This document shows positions 1 to 7,100 of a stretch of DNA of 15,568 bases, one piece after another. The notes beneath the pieces were generated by a model. It was given only the letters and a program-made list of their open reading frames with translations. It ran no database searches and had not been told where the DNA came from. Source of the DNA: a bacterium (GTDB lineage: Bacteria; Blakebacterota; Blakebacteria; Blakebacterales; Blakebacteraceae); NCBI GenBank assembly GCA_025774615.1, contig JALGVQ010000085.1:1-15568 (forward strand). Direction: 5' to 3'. Each line of letters starts with the position of its first letter. The first letter of the stretch is position 1. The translations under genes were made by a program, and so were the position numbers.

Positions 1-1
1 G

Positions 2-256
2 CGGGACGACATCTACATCTTCACCCTGGTCTCTGATGATGGCTCCAGGCTCCTGATAGATGGCAACGTCGTGGTCGACAATGACGGTCTGCATGGATCG
101 CAGGGCCTGGAGGGTACCGTTTCTCTGGCTGCGGGTGCGCACGAGATCGTGGTCGAATGGTTCAACAAGACCGGCGGCGCCGATCTCGACCTGCTCTTTG
201 CGCCGGCGGGTGAGCGGGCAGCGCGGGTGCCTGCTTCCTTTTTCAAACATCGTTGA
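2..256 (+). CDS. C-terminal end of a PA14-domain protein (5'-truncated by the window)
   Basis: The frame is open from the window edge to a TGA at 254-256 and encodes about 84 residues. The visible part is the second half of a PA14 beta-barrel domain. It shows the hallmark SDDGSRLLIDG, then VVVDNDGLHG, then a GTVSLAAGAHEIVVEW strand pair, and ends LDLLFAPAG. PA14 domains bind carbohydrate in many secreted glycosidases, adhesins and sugar-linked enzymes. The domain lies at the extreme C-terminus, followed only by a short basic tail, so the catalytic or anchoring part is upstream and not visible. It converges on the cysteine-synthase-like gene, whose stop lies only 12 nt away. The domain call is secure; the protein's overall function cannot be told. 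Confidence 0.85.
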   Translation, partial: RDDIYIFTLVSDDGSRLLIDGNVVVDNDGLHGSQGLEGTVSLAAGAHEIVVEWFNKTGGADLDLLFAPAGERAARVPASFFKHR

Positions 257-268
257 CGTTGTTCTAGA

Positions 269-1387
269 TCAGTGCGCTCTGCGTGGGCAGGGCGGGAGGT
301 CAGCCTCTTCCCGGTAATCGATCGCTCCGCATTCCAGACAGACCACCGGATCGCAGCAGGTCTTGCAGACGCGTTTATATGAGCTGAACCCGATGAATTC
401 CACTTCCGGTGACAGGAATCCATCCTTCACCGGTTCCTCCCTCAGGAGATCGGTGCTGAGATACTTCTTGTTGTCGTCTGAAAAAACGGTAACAACGGTT
501 GCGTCTCCTCCCAGTTCCTCCTGAGCCTTCAACGCGCCGAGGAAGTTGGCCCCGGAAGAGATGCCGACACCCATTCCCAGTTCGGACGCGAGCTTCTGAG
601 CCATGATGATAGCATCACCATCATCGACACTGATGACATCGTCGAGTTCCTCGAGATCCACGATGGCAGGGATGAATTCATCTGAGATCCCCTGGATGCG
701 GTGAGAACCGACTTTGTACCCGGTTGAGAGGGTCGGGGAGTTTGATGGTTCGAGTGGATGGATCTTCACTTCCGGACGCATCTCCCGGAGGTAACGACCG
801 GTTCCCATGACAGTACCGCCGGTGCCCACTCCAGCCACAAAGGCGTCCGGCTTCAGGGCACGGAACCGGAGTTGCCACCATACTTCGGGACCAGTCGTCT
901 GGTAGTGGGCCTCGCAGTTGTCGTCATTAGAGAATTGGCGGGGGAGAAACGTTCTCTCACGGCTCGAAGCCAGATCCTCGGCCCTCTCAATGCTCCCGAG
1001 AAAGCCACCCTCTTCCTTGCTGATGAGATTGATCTGCGCGCCAAGACTGCTGATGAGGTTGATCCGCTCGGCGCTCATCCAGCTAGGCATGAAGATGGCA
1101 ACCGGATGGCCCATCGCCCGTCCTATCGCCGAAAAGGAGATGCCGGTGTTTCCACTGGTCGCCTCGATGATGAGGTCGCCCGGGCTCAATTCCTCTCTCG
1201 CATAGGCTTGTCGGATAATATGCAGGGCCATACGATCCTTGATGCTCCCTGTAAGATTCAGATTCTCTGCCTTCGCGTGGATACTCCGCTCCTCGCCCCG
1301 GAAGGTGAATTTCAGTTCCAGGAGCGGAGAGTTCCCGATGAGCGTGGCCAGTCCATTCAGTCTGCGGTTGAGTTCTTCATACGGCAC
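269..1387 (-). CDS. PLP-dependent cysteine synthase family protein with Cys-rich C-terminal tail
   Basis: Fold-type II PLP enzyme of the O-acetylserine sulfhydrylase / cystathionine beta-synthase group, about 372 residues from the GTG at 1387. Visible motifs are IGNSPLLEL at the N-terminus, the PLP-binding Lys in [11 protein letters not shown] (K50), the substrate loop TSGNTG (77-82), the phosphate-binding GVGTGGT (187-193) and [13 protein letters not shown] near the C-terminus. The probable role is making cysteine from an activated serine and a sulfur donor in the cytoplasm. The substrate may differ from that of classical CysK, because the protein is about 50 residues longer. The extra tail holds CKTCC and CLEC, resembling a metal-binding knuckle. 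An ATG at 1441 would add 18 unconserved-looking residues without a ribosome binding site. The GTG has AAGGGGG five bases upstream (1393-1399), so I prefer it. The gene is divergent from the oxidoreductase gene. Confidence 0.88.
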   Translation of the reverse strand: MPYEELNRRLNGLATLIGNSPLLELKFTFRGEERSIHAKAENLNLTGSIKDRMALHIIRQAYAREELSPGDLIIEATSGNTGISFSAIGRAMGHPVAIFMPSWMSAERINLISSLGAQINLISKEEGGFLGSIERAEDLASSRERTFLPRQFSNDDNCEAHYQTTGPEVWWQLRFRALKPDAFVAGVGTGGTVMGTGRYLREMRPEVKIHPLEPSNSPTLSTGYKVGSHRIQGISDEFIPAIVDLEELDDVISVDDGDAIIMAQKLASELGMGVGISSGANFLGALKAQEELGGDATVVTVFSDDNKKYLSTDLLREEPVKDGFLSPEVEFIGFSSYKRVCKTCCDPVVCLECGAIDYREEADLPPCPRRAH

Positions 1388-1568
1388 AACAGCCCCCTTA
1401 TGGCATCGGTTTGGTTCGGACTGCACAATATTGCATATCATGCATGACGGAAATCATCGAGTTGGTCTCCTGTTCCAGAAATGAGTAGTGTCATGTCACG
1501 GTTGTTGCGCGACAGGGCACTGGAGCGATCCAGGGCCATTGAAATCGATCTCAGCGGGGGGGAGTAGT

Positions 1569-2573
1569 ATGGTTCGTTTCGGGATCGCGGGATTCGGATT
1601 GCACGCAGTGAGACGCCTGCTGCCCGGCTTCGCCGGCTCGGAGCGCTGTATAGTCACCGCGCTCTCCCGGCGCGACAGTGAGAAGGCGGCAGCCTCAGCC
1701 CGCGAGTTCAATATTCCGCATACCTTCACCTCGACCGGAGAATTGTGCTCATCGGGTGAGGTGGATGCTGTTTTTATAGCCTCACCTGACGTGCTGCACC
1801 TTCCCGATGTTCTGACCGCCATAGAACACCGGATCCCGGTCCTCTGTGAGAAACCGCTGGCGATGAACGCCGATGAGGCCCGGCGGATGGTGGACGCGGC
1901 GTCAGAAGCAGGGATTCTGTTCGGAGTGGCGCACATATTCCGGTTTGAGGAGAGTGTTGGAAGGTTCCGGGAGCATATCGAACAGGGGGATATCGGCCGC
2001 CCGCTCTTTGCTCGTGCAGAGTTCCACTATCCCGGTCTGAACAGTCCGAGAGTATGGCTGAATGATCCGGCGATGGCATGCGGGGGGCCGATCGCCGATG
2101 TCGGGGTCCACTGTATCGATACCCTGCGATACATCCTGCAGGACGAGATCCTCAGCGTCTCAACCAATGCAACCGGGGATGACCTGTCGGCGCCATTCGA
2201 AGCCACTGCCCTCATGACACTTCTCTTTTCAAAGAAGACGCTTGCTGCGGTTGCAGTCTCCACCCGCCGGGAGTACAGGACCGTGTTGGAAGTGATCGGT
2301 GATGAAGGGATGCTGTCAGCTTCAGACGCGCTGAATGTAGAACGTCCCGTGACCATGGAACTGCGTCGAGGGAGCGGCAACGAGGCGGCCGAAAGAGAGG
2401 TGGTGTCGAACACCCGGGCGTATACCCGTCAGGTCGATGCCTTCGCCGAGGCTGTTGAGAAGGGTGGGGAGTTCACGATCCCCGGGGAAGAGGGGTTGAA
2501 AAACCAGCTCGTCCTGGACGCCCTTTACAGGAGCAGGGCGTCCGGGCAGGTTGAGCTGGTCGAACAGATCTGA
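1569..2573 (+). CDS. Gfo/Idh/MocA family NAD(P)-dependent oxidoreductase
   Basis: About 334 residues. The N-terminal Rossmann fold starts FGIAGFGLHA (a variant dinucleotide-binding glycine motif). It is followed by VDAVFIASPDVLH and the family hallmark CEKPLA with the catalytic-type Lys at residue 95. The second hallmark GGPIADVGVHCIDTLRYIL (172-190) supplies Asp177 and His181 of the substrate pocket. The C-terminal half is the family's open beta-sheet domain. Such enzymes oxidise or reduce sugars, inositols or related polyols in the cytoplasm; the substrate cannot be read from sequence. I chose the ATG at 1569 because GGGGGGAG lies four bases upstream and the Rossmann strand begins directly after it. 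An in-frame ATG at 1488 would add 27 residues unlike the family. Length is normal. It converges on the selenoprotein candidate. Confidence 0.88.
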   Translation: MVRFGIAGFGLHAVRRLLPGFAGSERCIVTALSRRDSEKAAASAREFNIPHTFTSTGELCSSGEVDAVFIASPDVLHLPDVLTAIEHRIPVLCEKPLAMNADEARRMVDAASEAGILFGVAHIFRFEESVGRFREHIEQGDIGRPLFARAEFHYPGLNSPRVWLNDPAMACGGPIADVGVHCIDTLRYILQDEILSVSTNATGDDLSAPFEATALMTLLFSKKTLAAVAVSTRREYRTVLEVIGDEGMLSASDALNVERPVTMELRRGSGNEAAEREVVSNTRAYTRQVDAFAEAVEKGGEFTIPGEEGLKNQLVLDALYRSRASGQVELVEQI

Positions 2574-2582
2574 ACTGTCAGA

Positions 2583-2599
2583 AACGATCAGTGATCGTT
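2583..2599. terminator. Short inverted repeat between convergent genes, possible weak bidirectional terminator
   Basis: AACGATCA and TGATCGTT flank a single G, giving a six-base-pair stem with a five-base loop. It lies between the end of the oxidoreductase gene and the redoxin gene and overlaps the redoxin stop codon (TGA at 2588-2590). There is no strong U-tract on either side, so termination is only a suggestion from its position. Confidence 0.25.
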
Positions 2600-3118
2600 G
2601 TTGAGTTCCTCCACGATGGCGTCCTTGATCATTGTTTCCTGGCCATCCCGGAATCCGCGCCAGTGCTGCTTTATCCTGCCGTCCTTCCCGATGAGGAAGC
2701 TGTTCGGGTATCCTGAGGTGTTGAATTTGGACTCCACGAACGCTCTGTTTGCTTCCGCAAATGTAAATGTCAGTCCGTGCTCTTCAATAAATGTATCTGC
2801 ACCTTCGCGGTCGTCATTGATCTCTACTGCAAGAATCTGTAGATCTTCGTGATCTTTCAGTTCTCCATACATCGTCTGAACGTGTGGCAACTCCACACGA
2901 CAGCCACCTCACGTGGGGAACCAGAACACGATCAACGTTACCTTTTTGTCCAGATCCTCATGCGTGATGGTCTTACCGTCATATGTGGTCAGACTGAAAT
3001 CCTCGACTTTGGCTCCGATCTCACCGATCTCCTGGGGTGACGTTCCCATACCCGTCATGAAGAAGAGAGCGGGGAGGAGGATCAGAGCAAAGGCAGGAAG
3101 GAGGCGATTCCGTTTCAT
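2588..3118 (-). CDS. TlpA/thioredoxin-like selenoprotein (in-frame TGA read as selenocysteine)
   Basis: Reading through one TGA (2909-2911) gives a continuous 176-residue protein. It has a basic then hydrophobic N-terminus (1-25, signal peptide or membrane anchor), then a complete TlpA/AhpC-TSA redoxin fold. The active site reads FWFPT-U-GGCRVELPH, with U70 and Cys73, aligning with the FW..WCxPCR.E.P motif of TlpA proteins so that U replaces the first (nucleophilic) Cys. The conserved cis-Pro loop follows as SGYPNSFLIGKDGRI (Pro138). The protein is expected to act as a thiol-disulfide or peroxide-type redoxin outside the cytoplasmic membrane. Both halves are in the same frame, the family is complete across the TGA, and a SECIS-like hairpin follows it. 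The start ATG has GAGGT six bases upstream (3125-3129). The alternative is a nonsense mutation; the exact position at the catalytic residue argues against it. Selenocysteine machinery is not in this window. Confidence 0.85.
2876..2903 (-). promoter_or_regulatory. Candidate bacterial SECIS hairpin downstream of the in-frame TGA
   Basis: On the coding strand, CGTGTGG (2899-2893), loop AGTTG (2892-2888) and CCACACG (2887-2881) form a perfect seven-base-pair stem. Below it, CTG (2903-2901) pairs with CAG (2878-2876) across a U/UU internal loop. The apical loop begins 16 nt after the TGA and holds a G-U near its 5' side. This spacing, small loop and G/U content fit what is known of bacterial SECIS elements recognised by SelB. 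The hairpin lies inside the coding sequence, as expected for bacteria. Function is inferred from shape and position. Confidence 0.7.
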
Positions 3119-3262
3119 GGCAGTACCTCATCGGATGGGCAGGTGAAGGATGCCCGGTTCAACTAAGGACTCCTTCATAAGAATATACGGATACTCGGAC
3201 TGAAAAACCCGTGTTTAAAGCTGTGGAATCAGATAATCGTCTCAGTGGGGGGAGTCACACCC

Positions 3263-3880
3263 TCACGACGGATCTGTGTCGAGTGCCTGCCGGATCCTCT
3301 GCATCAGATCGGTGAAGAGGTATGGCTTCTGGATGATATCTGAGACCCCTTCAGCAACCAGACTCTTGTGCAGATCGGCTTCCAGGTACCCACTGGCGAG
3401 GATAATCCTCATGTCGGGCTTCATCTCCCGGATCGCATGGAATATCTCATCCCCACTTAATCCGGGAAGACCAACGTCGGAGAGGACGAGATCGATCGAG
3501 TCACGCTTTTCGCTGAAGATCGACAATGCTTCCTTCCCGTCTCCGATTGAGATAACAGTATACCCGTTCTCCCTGAGGAGGTCTTCAAGTAGAGACCTGA
3601 TCGCCTCCTCATCCTCCACGATCAGAATGGTCTCCTCGCCACCAGTCGGGAGGATCGATTCCGGGGGAATCGATCCTTCCTCTTCCCTGTACCCATCGGA
3701 GAGGGCGGGGAGATAGATACGGAAGGTGGTGCCACTGCCCGGTTCACTTCGCACGCTCAGGAAGCCTCCATGATCCTGGATGATGCCGTAGACGACCGCC
3801 AGACCGAGGCCGGTTCCCTGGCCGGTCTCCTTGGTGGTGAAGAACGGTTCGAAGATCCGTTGACGTGTTTCTCTGTCCAT
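3263..3880 (-). CDS. Fragment 3 of the broken kinase: C-terminal half of HATPase_c plus receiver domain
   Basis: The frame actually extends upstream of the ATG at 3880 through the G1 box DICDTGIGM. From the ATG it has the F box (IFEPFFTTK) and the G2 box GQGTGLGLAVV. A linker follows, then a complete REC domain from residue 82: acidic pocket VEDEE, phosphoacceptor Asp135 in LVLSDVGLPG, and Lys185 in IQKPY. As a separate product it could in principle still act as a receiver, but the ATPase half lacks the N box. Confidence 0.7.
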   Translation of the reverse strand: MDRETRQRIFEPFFTTKETGQGTGLGLAVVYGIIQDHGGFLSVRSEPGSGTTFRIYLPALSDGYREEEGSIPPESILPTGGEETILIVEDEEAIRSLLEDLLRENGYTVISIGDGKEALSIFSEKRDSIDLVLSDVGLPGLSGDEIFHAIREMKPDMRIILASGYLEADLHKSLVAEGVSDIIQKPYLFTDLMQRIRQALDTDPS

Positions 3881-3978
3881 GCCGATCCCGGTGTCACAGA
3901 TATCAAGGAACAGATATCGGTCACCCCCGGCCTCAGCATGCCTTCTCCGGACAGAATTGCCGGTATTTGAACCGGTTG

Positions 3979-4362
3979 TTATCGATAGTACTTCGGAAAG
4001 GTCGAGGTGATGATGTCTCTGATCTCGGTAACGCTGTCATTGATATCGACTGCCACGAATGTCACCTCCGCCTGACGGGCGAAGGTCAGAAGCTGCTGAA
4101 CGATCCTCGCGCCCCGTTCGCCGGCTTTGGTGATCGCTTCGAGACTGTTCCTGATACGTATTGGATCGTTGTCGGATCGTGAGATGAGATGAGTGTGCGC
4201 CAGAACGATATTGAGGATGTTGTTGAAGTCGTGGGCGACTCCACCGGCGAGCGTGCCGATACTCTCCAGCTTCTGGGCCTGTCGCAGCTGATCTTCAAGG
4301 TTCTTCCGGTAGGTGATATCCCGGGCGATACCGAGGATGCCAATGGGTCTGCCATCCTCCAA
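3979..4362 (-). CDS. Fragment 2 of the broken kinase: end of PAS3 and HisKA dimerisation domain
   Basis: Begins in the C-terminal part of PAS3 (DGRPIGILGIARDIT), followed by the HisKA phosphoacceptor helix QAQKLESIGTLAGGVAHDFN. Its His precedes Asp-Phe-Asn, the H box of this kinase class. It continues through the second helix (RIVQQLLTFARQ) and stops at TAA (3979-3981) where the ATPase domain should begin. The frame is open upstream of the ATG at 4362 towards the frameshift, so that ATG is probably not a real start. Confidence 0.7.
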   Translation of the reverse strand: MEDGRPIGILGIARDITYRKNLEDQLRQAQKLESIGTLAGGVAHDFNNILNIVLAHTHLISRSDNDPIRIRNSLEAITKAGERGARIVQQLLTFARQAEVTFVAVDINDSVTEIRDIITSTFPKYYR

Positions 4363-4391
4363 TCGAGGTGCCGAAGAAAACTCGCCAATTA

Positions 4392-5435
4392 CTAATCACC
4401 CGACCTGCAGAGAATACGGAGTTCACTGACCGGGGGGATGGAGCCGGACATGAGGTCACTGACCAGGTGGAGCGCCTTTTTACGGTCATCCGGGTGGAGG
4501 ATCTCGATGAACGGTTTATCGATCCACTCCTCCCGTGACCAACCGGTGATCTTTTCGAACGCCCGGTTGAGGGTGAGCAGGAGTCCTTTCTCAGTGATGG
4601 TGAAGATCGCGTCCCGGGCGCTCTCAACGAGATTCCGATACTGCTCTTCACTGTGTCGCAGGGCTTCCTCGGTACGCTTCCAGTCGGTAATATCTCTCGC
4701 TACGGAGAGATTGCACGGTTCCCCATGCAGATCGATGATCTCGACCGAGAATAGACAGATGTGAAGAGCCCCATCTTTGTCCTGGAACTGGTATTCCTGG
4801 TTCCTGATCCGTCCTTCCTTCTGCAGTGCCTCCTTCATCTTCTCTCTGTCTAACGGGTCAGGCCAGATCTCGAGTTCCAGTGCGGACTTCCCAATCACCT
4901 CATCACGGCTGTACCCGCTCAGATGAAGAAATCCATCATTCACTTCATACAGTTCGCTGGTGGCAAGGGAACTGATCGTGATAGAGTCGGGACTGGCATA
5001 GAATGCGTTTGAGAATTTGTTTTCGGAGGCACGAAGCGCCTCCTCGGCAGTCTTGCGTTCGGTGATGTCTCGGACCAGCGCAAGCAGGATGTTTTTCCCC
5101 AGAAGGGATCCTGTTTTCAGATTCACCTCGACCCAGAAGAGCTCACCTGACTGCTTTTTACAGTGCCACTCGAAGAGAACTTCTCCGGTTTCCAGAGCTT
5201 TCCCGATCTCCGCCATGGCGCCGTCCTGATCGAAGCCCGGCTCACCTGAACTGAAGTCGCCGACTTCGAGTCCCCTGAACTCCTCAACTGTGTAACCGAA
5301 CACCTCACACGTCTTCTGGTTGACGTCGAGGATCGCTCCGGTTTCTGCGTCATGTATGAAGATTGCATCGTTGGCGGCGTTGAATATCTCCCGCCAGGAG
5401 GAATCAGGATTCTGCCAGATCGACTGTTCGCTCAT
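4392..5435 (-). CDS. Fragment 1 of the broken kinase: three PAS sensor domains
   Basis: 347 residues holding PAS1 (about 14-127, ending LALVRDITERK), PAS2 (about 137-255, ending LSVARDITDWKR) and most of PAS3 (from about 262, SEEQYRNLVESARDAIF). There is no membrane segment, so the sensor part is cytoplasmic. The start ATG at 5435 follows a weak GAG-containing site. The fragment stops at TAG within PAS3 because of the frameshift. If translated alone it would be a signal-input module with no output. Confidence 0.75.
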   Translation of the reverse strand: MSEQSIWQNPDSSWREIFNAANDAIFIHDAETGAILDVNQKTCEVFGYTVEEFRGLEVGDFSSGEPGFDQDGAMAEIGKALETGEVLFEWHCKKQSGELFWVEVNLKTGSLLGKNILLALVRDITERKTAEEALRASENKFSNAFYASPDSITISSLATSELYEVNDGFLHLSGYSRDEVIGKSALELEIWPDPLDREKMKEALQKEGRIRNQEYQFQDKDGALHICLFSVEIIDLHGEPCNLSVARDITDWKRTEEALRHSEEQYRNLVESARDAIFTITEKGLLLTLNRAFEKITGWSREEWIDKPFIEILHPDDRKKALHLVSDLMSGSIPPVSELRILCRSGD

Positions 5436-5543
5436 TACAATCTCATTCCATCCCGTTCGATATTCATCAGTTCCTGAGAATGGTCAGTATAATGGCAGGG
5501 AGAAGGTGCTGAATAGTATCGAGTCGCTGCGATCCGGGAGAGC

Positions 5544-6944
5544 TCAACTCCCCGGCAGGGTCTCATCATCGCGGATCTTCTGAGCGATCCCGATGCCGGT
5601 GGCCCCACAGATGAGGGCGAAGATGAAGCCGGTGTAGTTCATGACTGCCCAGGGCAGGTACTCGATGGTAGGGACCCCCAGGGTCGCGGCCATGAACACT
5701 CCCGCCGCGCTCCAGGGAATGAGGGGCACCACGACAGTGCCGGAGTCCTCGGTCGTGCGGGAGAGGTTCTTGGCGGCCAGCCCCCGTTCCCGGAACGCAG
5801 GCGCGAAGAGTTCCCCCGGAACGATGATCGAAAGGTAGCTGGAACCGGTCACAAAGGCGGTGGTGACACCGGTTGCCACCGTCGAGGCGATCAGGCCGAA
5901 GGTGTGCTTCACCCTGCTCATCAACGCCTCCAGTATCCGATCGAGGATGCCGCATCCGCTCATGATGCCGGCGAACCCGAAGGCACAGAAGACGATCAGG
6001 GTCACATCCATCATTGCCATCATACCGCCTCTGGCGAGCAGGCTGTCGAGATCGACAATCCCGGTGGCCGGCTGGTAGCCGAGGATCGTGGCCTCCATCA
6101 CCTCTCGCAGGGGTGCTCCCTGGAAAATCAAAGCGAGAATCGCCGCCACCAGGCTTGCCAGCAGGATACCGGGCAGAGTGGGGAGCTTGCGGGCCGCGAA
6201 CCAGAGGATGACCACGAGGGGCAGGAGCAGGAGGATGTTGAAGCGGAACGCGTCCCGGAGCCCGTTCTGGAGCGGTCCGATATCGGGCATCACTGTCGGG
6301 TTGGAGCCGAGACCGACGATCAGATAGACGATCAGTCCCAGCGTCCAGGCGGGGAATGTCGTCCAGAGCATCCATCGGATGTGGTCGAAGAGGTTGGCTC
6401 GGGCAACGACCGGGGCCAGGTTGGTGGTGTCACTGAAGGGGCTCAGTTTGTCACCGAAGTAGGCGCCGGAGACCACTGCGCCGGCCGCCGCGCCCATCGG
6501 TACTCCCAGCCCTTGTGCCACCCCGATAAGAGCCACGCCCACGGTGCCGACCGTGCCCCATGAGGTTCCCGTCGAGATCGAGACGATCGAGCAGATGACA
6601 CAGGCAGTCACCAGGTAGAGCTTCGGAGAGATCAGCTGCAGCCCGTACCAGATGAGCATCGGGATAGTACCGGCCGCGATCCATGAGGCGATCAGAGCCC
6701 CGACGGTGATGAGGATGAGCATCGCCGGCATCGCCTTGGAGAGGGAGCTGACGATCCCCTGTTCCATCTCTTTCCAGCTGTATCCGAGGCGCCGGGCGAT
6801 GAAACCGGCCACGGCGGCCGAAGCCAGCAGGACGACCTCGATCCTGAAACCCTGCCAGGCGTAGCCGAGCCCGAGGAACAAGCCCATGGCGATCAGGGGA
6901 GTCAGCGCTTCCCCGAGGGTCGGTCTGCGGTGGATAGCTTCCAT
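5544..6944 (-). CDS. nhaC: Na+/H+ antiporter, NhaC family
   Basis: 466-residue integral membrane protein with about eleven or twelve hydrophobic segments. The diagnostic NhaC stretches are SISTGTSWGTVGTVGVALIG (122-141) and VVSGAYFGDKLSPFSDTTNL (157-176), followed by ANLFDHIRWMLWTT. Later, VTGSSYLSIIVPGELF and VVPLIPWSAAGVFMAATLGV are also typical. The family exchanges sodium for protons (some members exchange malate or lactate) across the inner membrane. Length is normal for the family. The ATG at 6944 has no clear ribosome binding site, but the sequence right after it already matches the family (RPTLGEALTPLIAMGLF). It is divergent from the M28 peptidase gene and followed 108 nt later by the broken kinase; no functional link is evident. 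Confidence 0.9.
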   Translation of the reverse strand: MEAIHRRPTLGEALTPLIAMGLFLGLGYAWQGFRIEVVLLASAAVAGFIARRLGYSWKEMEQGIVSSLSKAMPAMLILITVGALIASWIAAGTIPMLIWYGLQLISPKLYLVTACVICSIVSISTGTSWGTVGTVGVALIGVAQGLGVPMGAAAGAVVSGAYFGDKLSPFSDTTNLAPVVARANLFDHIRWMLWTTFPAWTLGLIVYLIVGLGSNPTVMPDIGPLQNGLRDAFRFNILLLLPLVVILWFAARKLPTLPGILLASLVAAILALIFQGAPLREVMEATILGYQPATGIVDLDSLLARGGMMAMMDVTLIVFCAFGFAGIMSGCGILDRILEALMSRVKHTFGLIASTVATGVTTAFVTGSSYLSIIVPGELFAPAFRERGLAAKNLSRTTEDSGTVVVPLIPWSAAGVFMAATLGVPTIEYLPWAVMNYTGFIFALICGATGIGIAQKIRDDETLPGS

Positions 6945-6993
6945 AGGCGGTGGAGAGTAGTGAATTCCCCGGGTGGCTTCAAGGAGTCGCTTT

Positions 6994-7002
6994 TGCTAGA
7001 AT
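6994..7002 (+). promoter_or_regulatory. Candidate extended -10 promoter for the M28 peptidase gene
   Basis: TGCTAGAAT matches the extended -10 form TGn-TATAAT with one mismatch. It lies in the divergent NhaC/M28 intergenic region. A start near 7009 would give a leader of about 90 nt before the ATG at 7101. No convincing -35 box is visible, which is usual for extended -10 promoters. Confidence 0.4.
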
Positions 7003-7100
7003 GCTCCGTGATCGGAAATGGTATGGAAGAGAGAATCCACCACGATCGATACGATCGATCTGAACGAACAAACTGGGTACCCGACAAGGGAGCAGTGGCG

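Larger units (their letters stand above)
3263..5435 (-). pseudogene. Decayed hybrid sensor histidine kinase (PAS-PAS-PAS-HisKA-HATPase-REC), two lesions
   Basis: Three consecutive open stretches in three different frames together make one hybrid histidine kinase. Lesion 1 is near 4394-4396: the frame runs CRSGD then TAG-TAA. Adding a single T restores GD-LVIGEFSSAPRLEDGRPIG, exactly a PAS C-terminus, so one base was lost from a T run. Lesion 2 is near 3975-3990: after TSTFPKYYR comes TAA, and the next frame resumes at TGSNTGN, then GGDRYLFLDICDTGIGM. The roughly 40-45 residues that kinases of this type carry between these points are missing, including the N box (H-x-x-x-N). A kinase without the N box cannot bind ATP normally, so this is a true decay event and not only a sequencing slip. 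The upstream gene is the NhaC antiporter (108 nt away) and the downstream gene is the selenoprotein candidate. Confidence 0.8.

Noticed and set aside
758-1447. A 229-codon open frame on the plus strand
   Set aside because: It lies entirely opposite the cysteine-synthase-like gene, has no family motifs, and its composition is what the antisense of a GC-rich gene gives.
1438-1447. Ten-base palindrome TCATGCATGA between the divergent cysteine synthase and oxidoreductase genes
   Set aside because: It is too short and isolated to call an operator; no regulator gene is adjacent and no second copy was noticed in a related position.
2909-2911. TGA read as tryptophan (alternative genetic code) or as a simple nonsense mutation
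   Set aside because: Other genes in the window, including TetR, the exporter, M28, PA14 and the antitoxin, end in TGA, so a Trp code does not fit. A Trp would also leave the redox motif without its first Cys. A random nonsense mutation landing exactly on that codon with a hairpin behind it is less likely than selenocysteine.
5566-6375. A 269-codon open frame on the minus strand inside the antiporter gene, and its plus-strand counterpart at 5904-6563
   Set aside because: Both overlap the clear NhaC gene in other frames and are rich in Arg, Gly, His and Pro without recognisable domains.
7043-7059. Direct repeat CGATCGAT-A-CGATCGAT in the leader of the M28 gene
   Set aside because: It can form a small hairpin, but CGATCG-type words are common in this sequence (GATC-rich), and nothing ties it to regulation.
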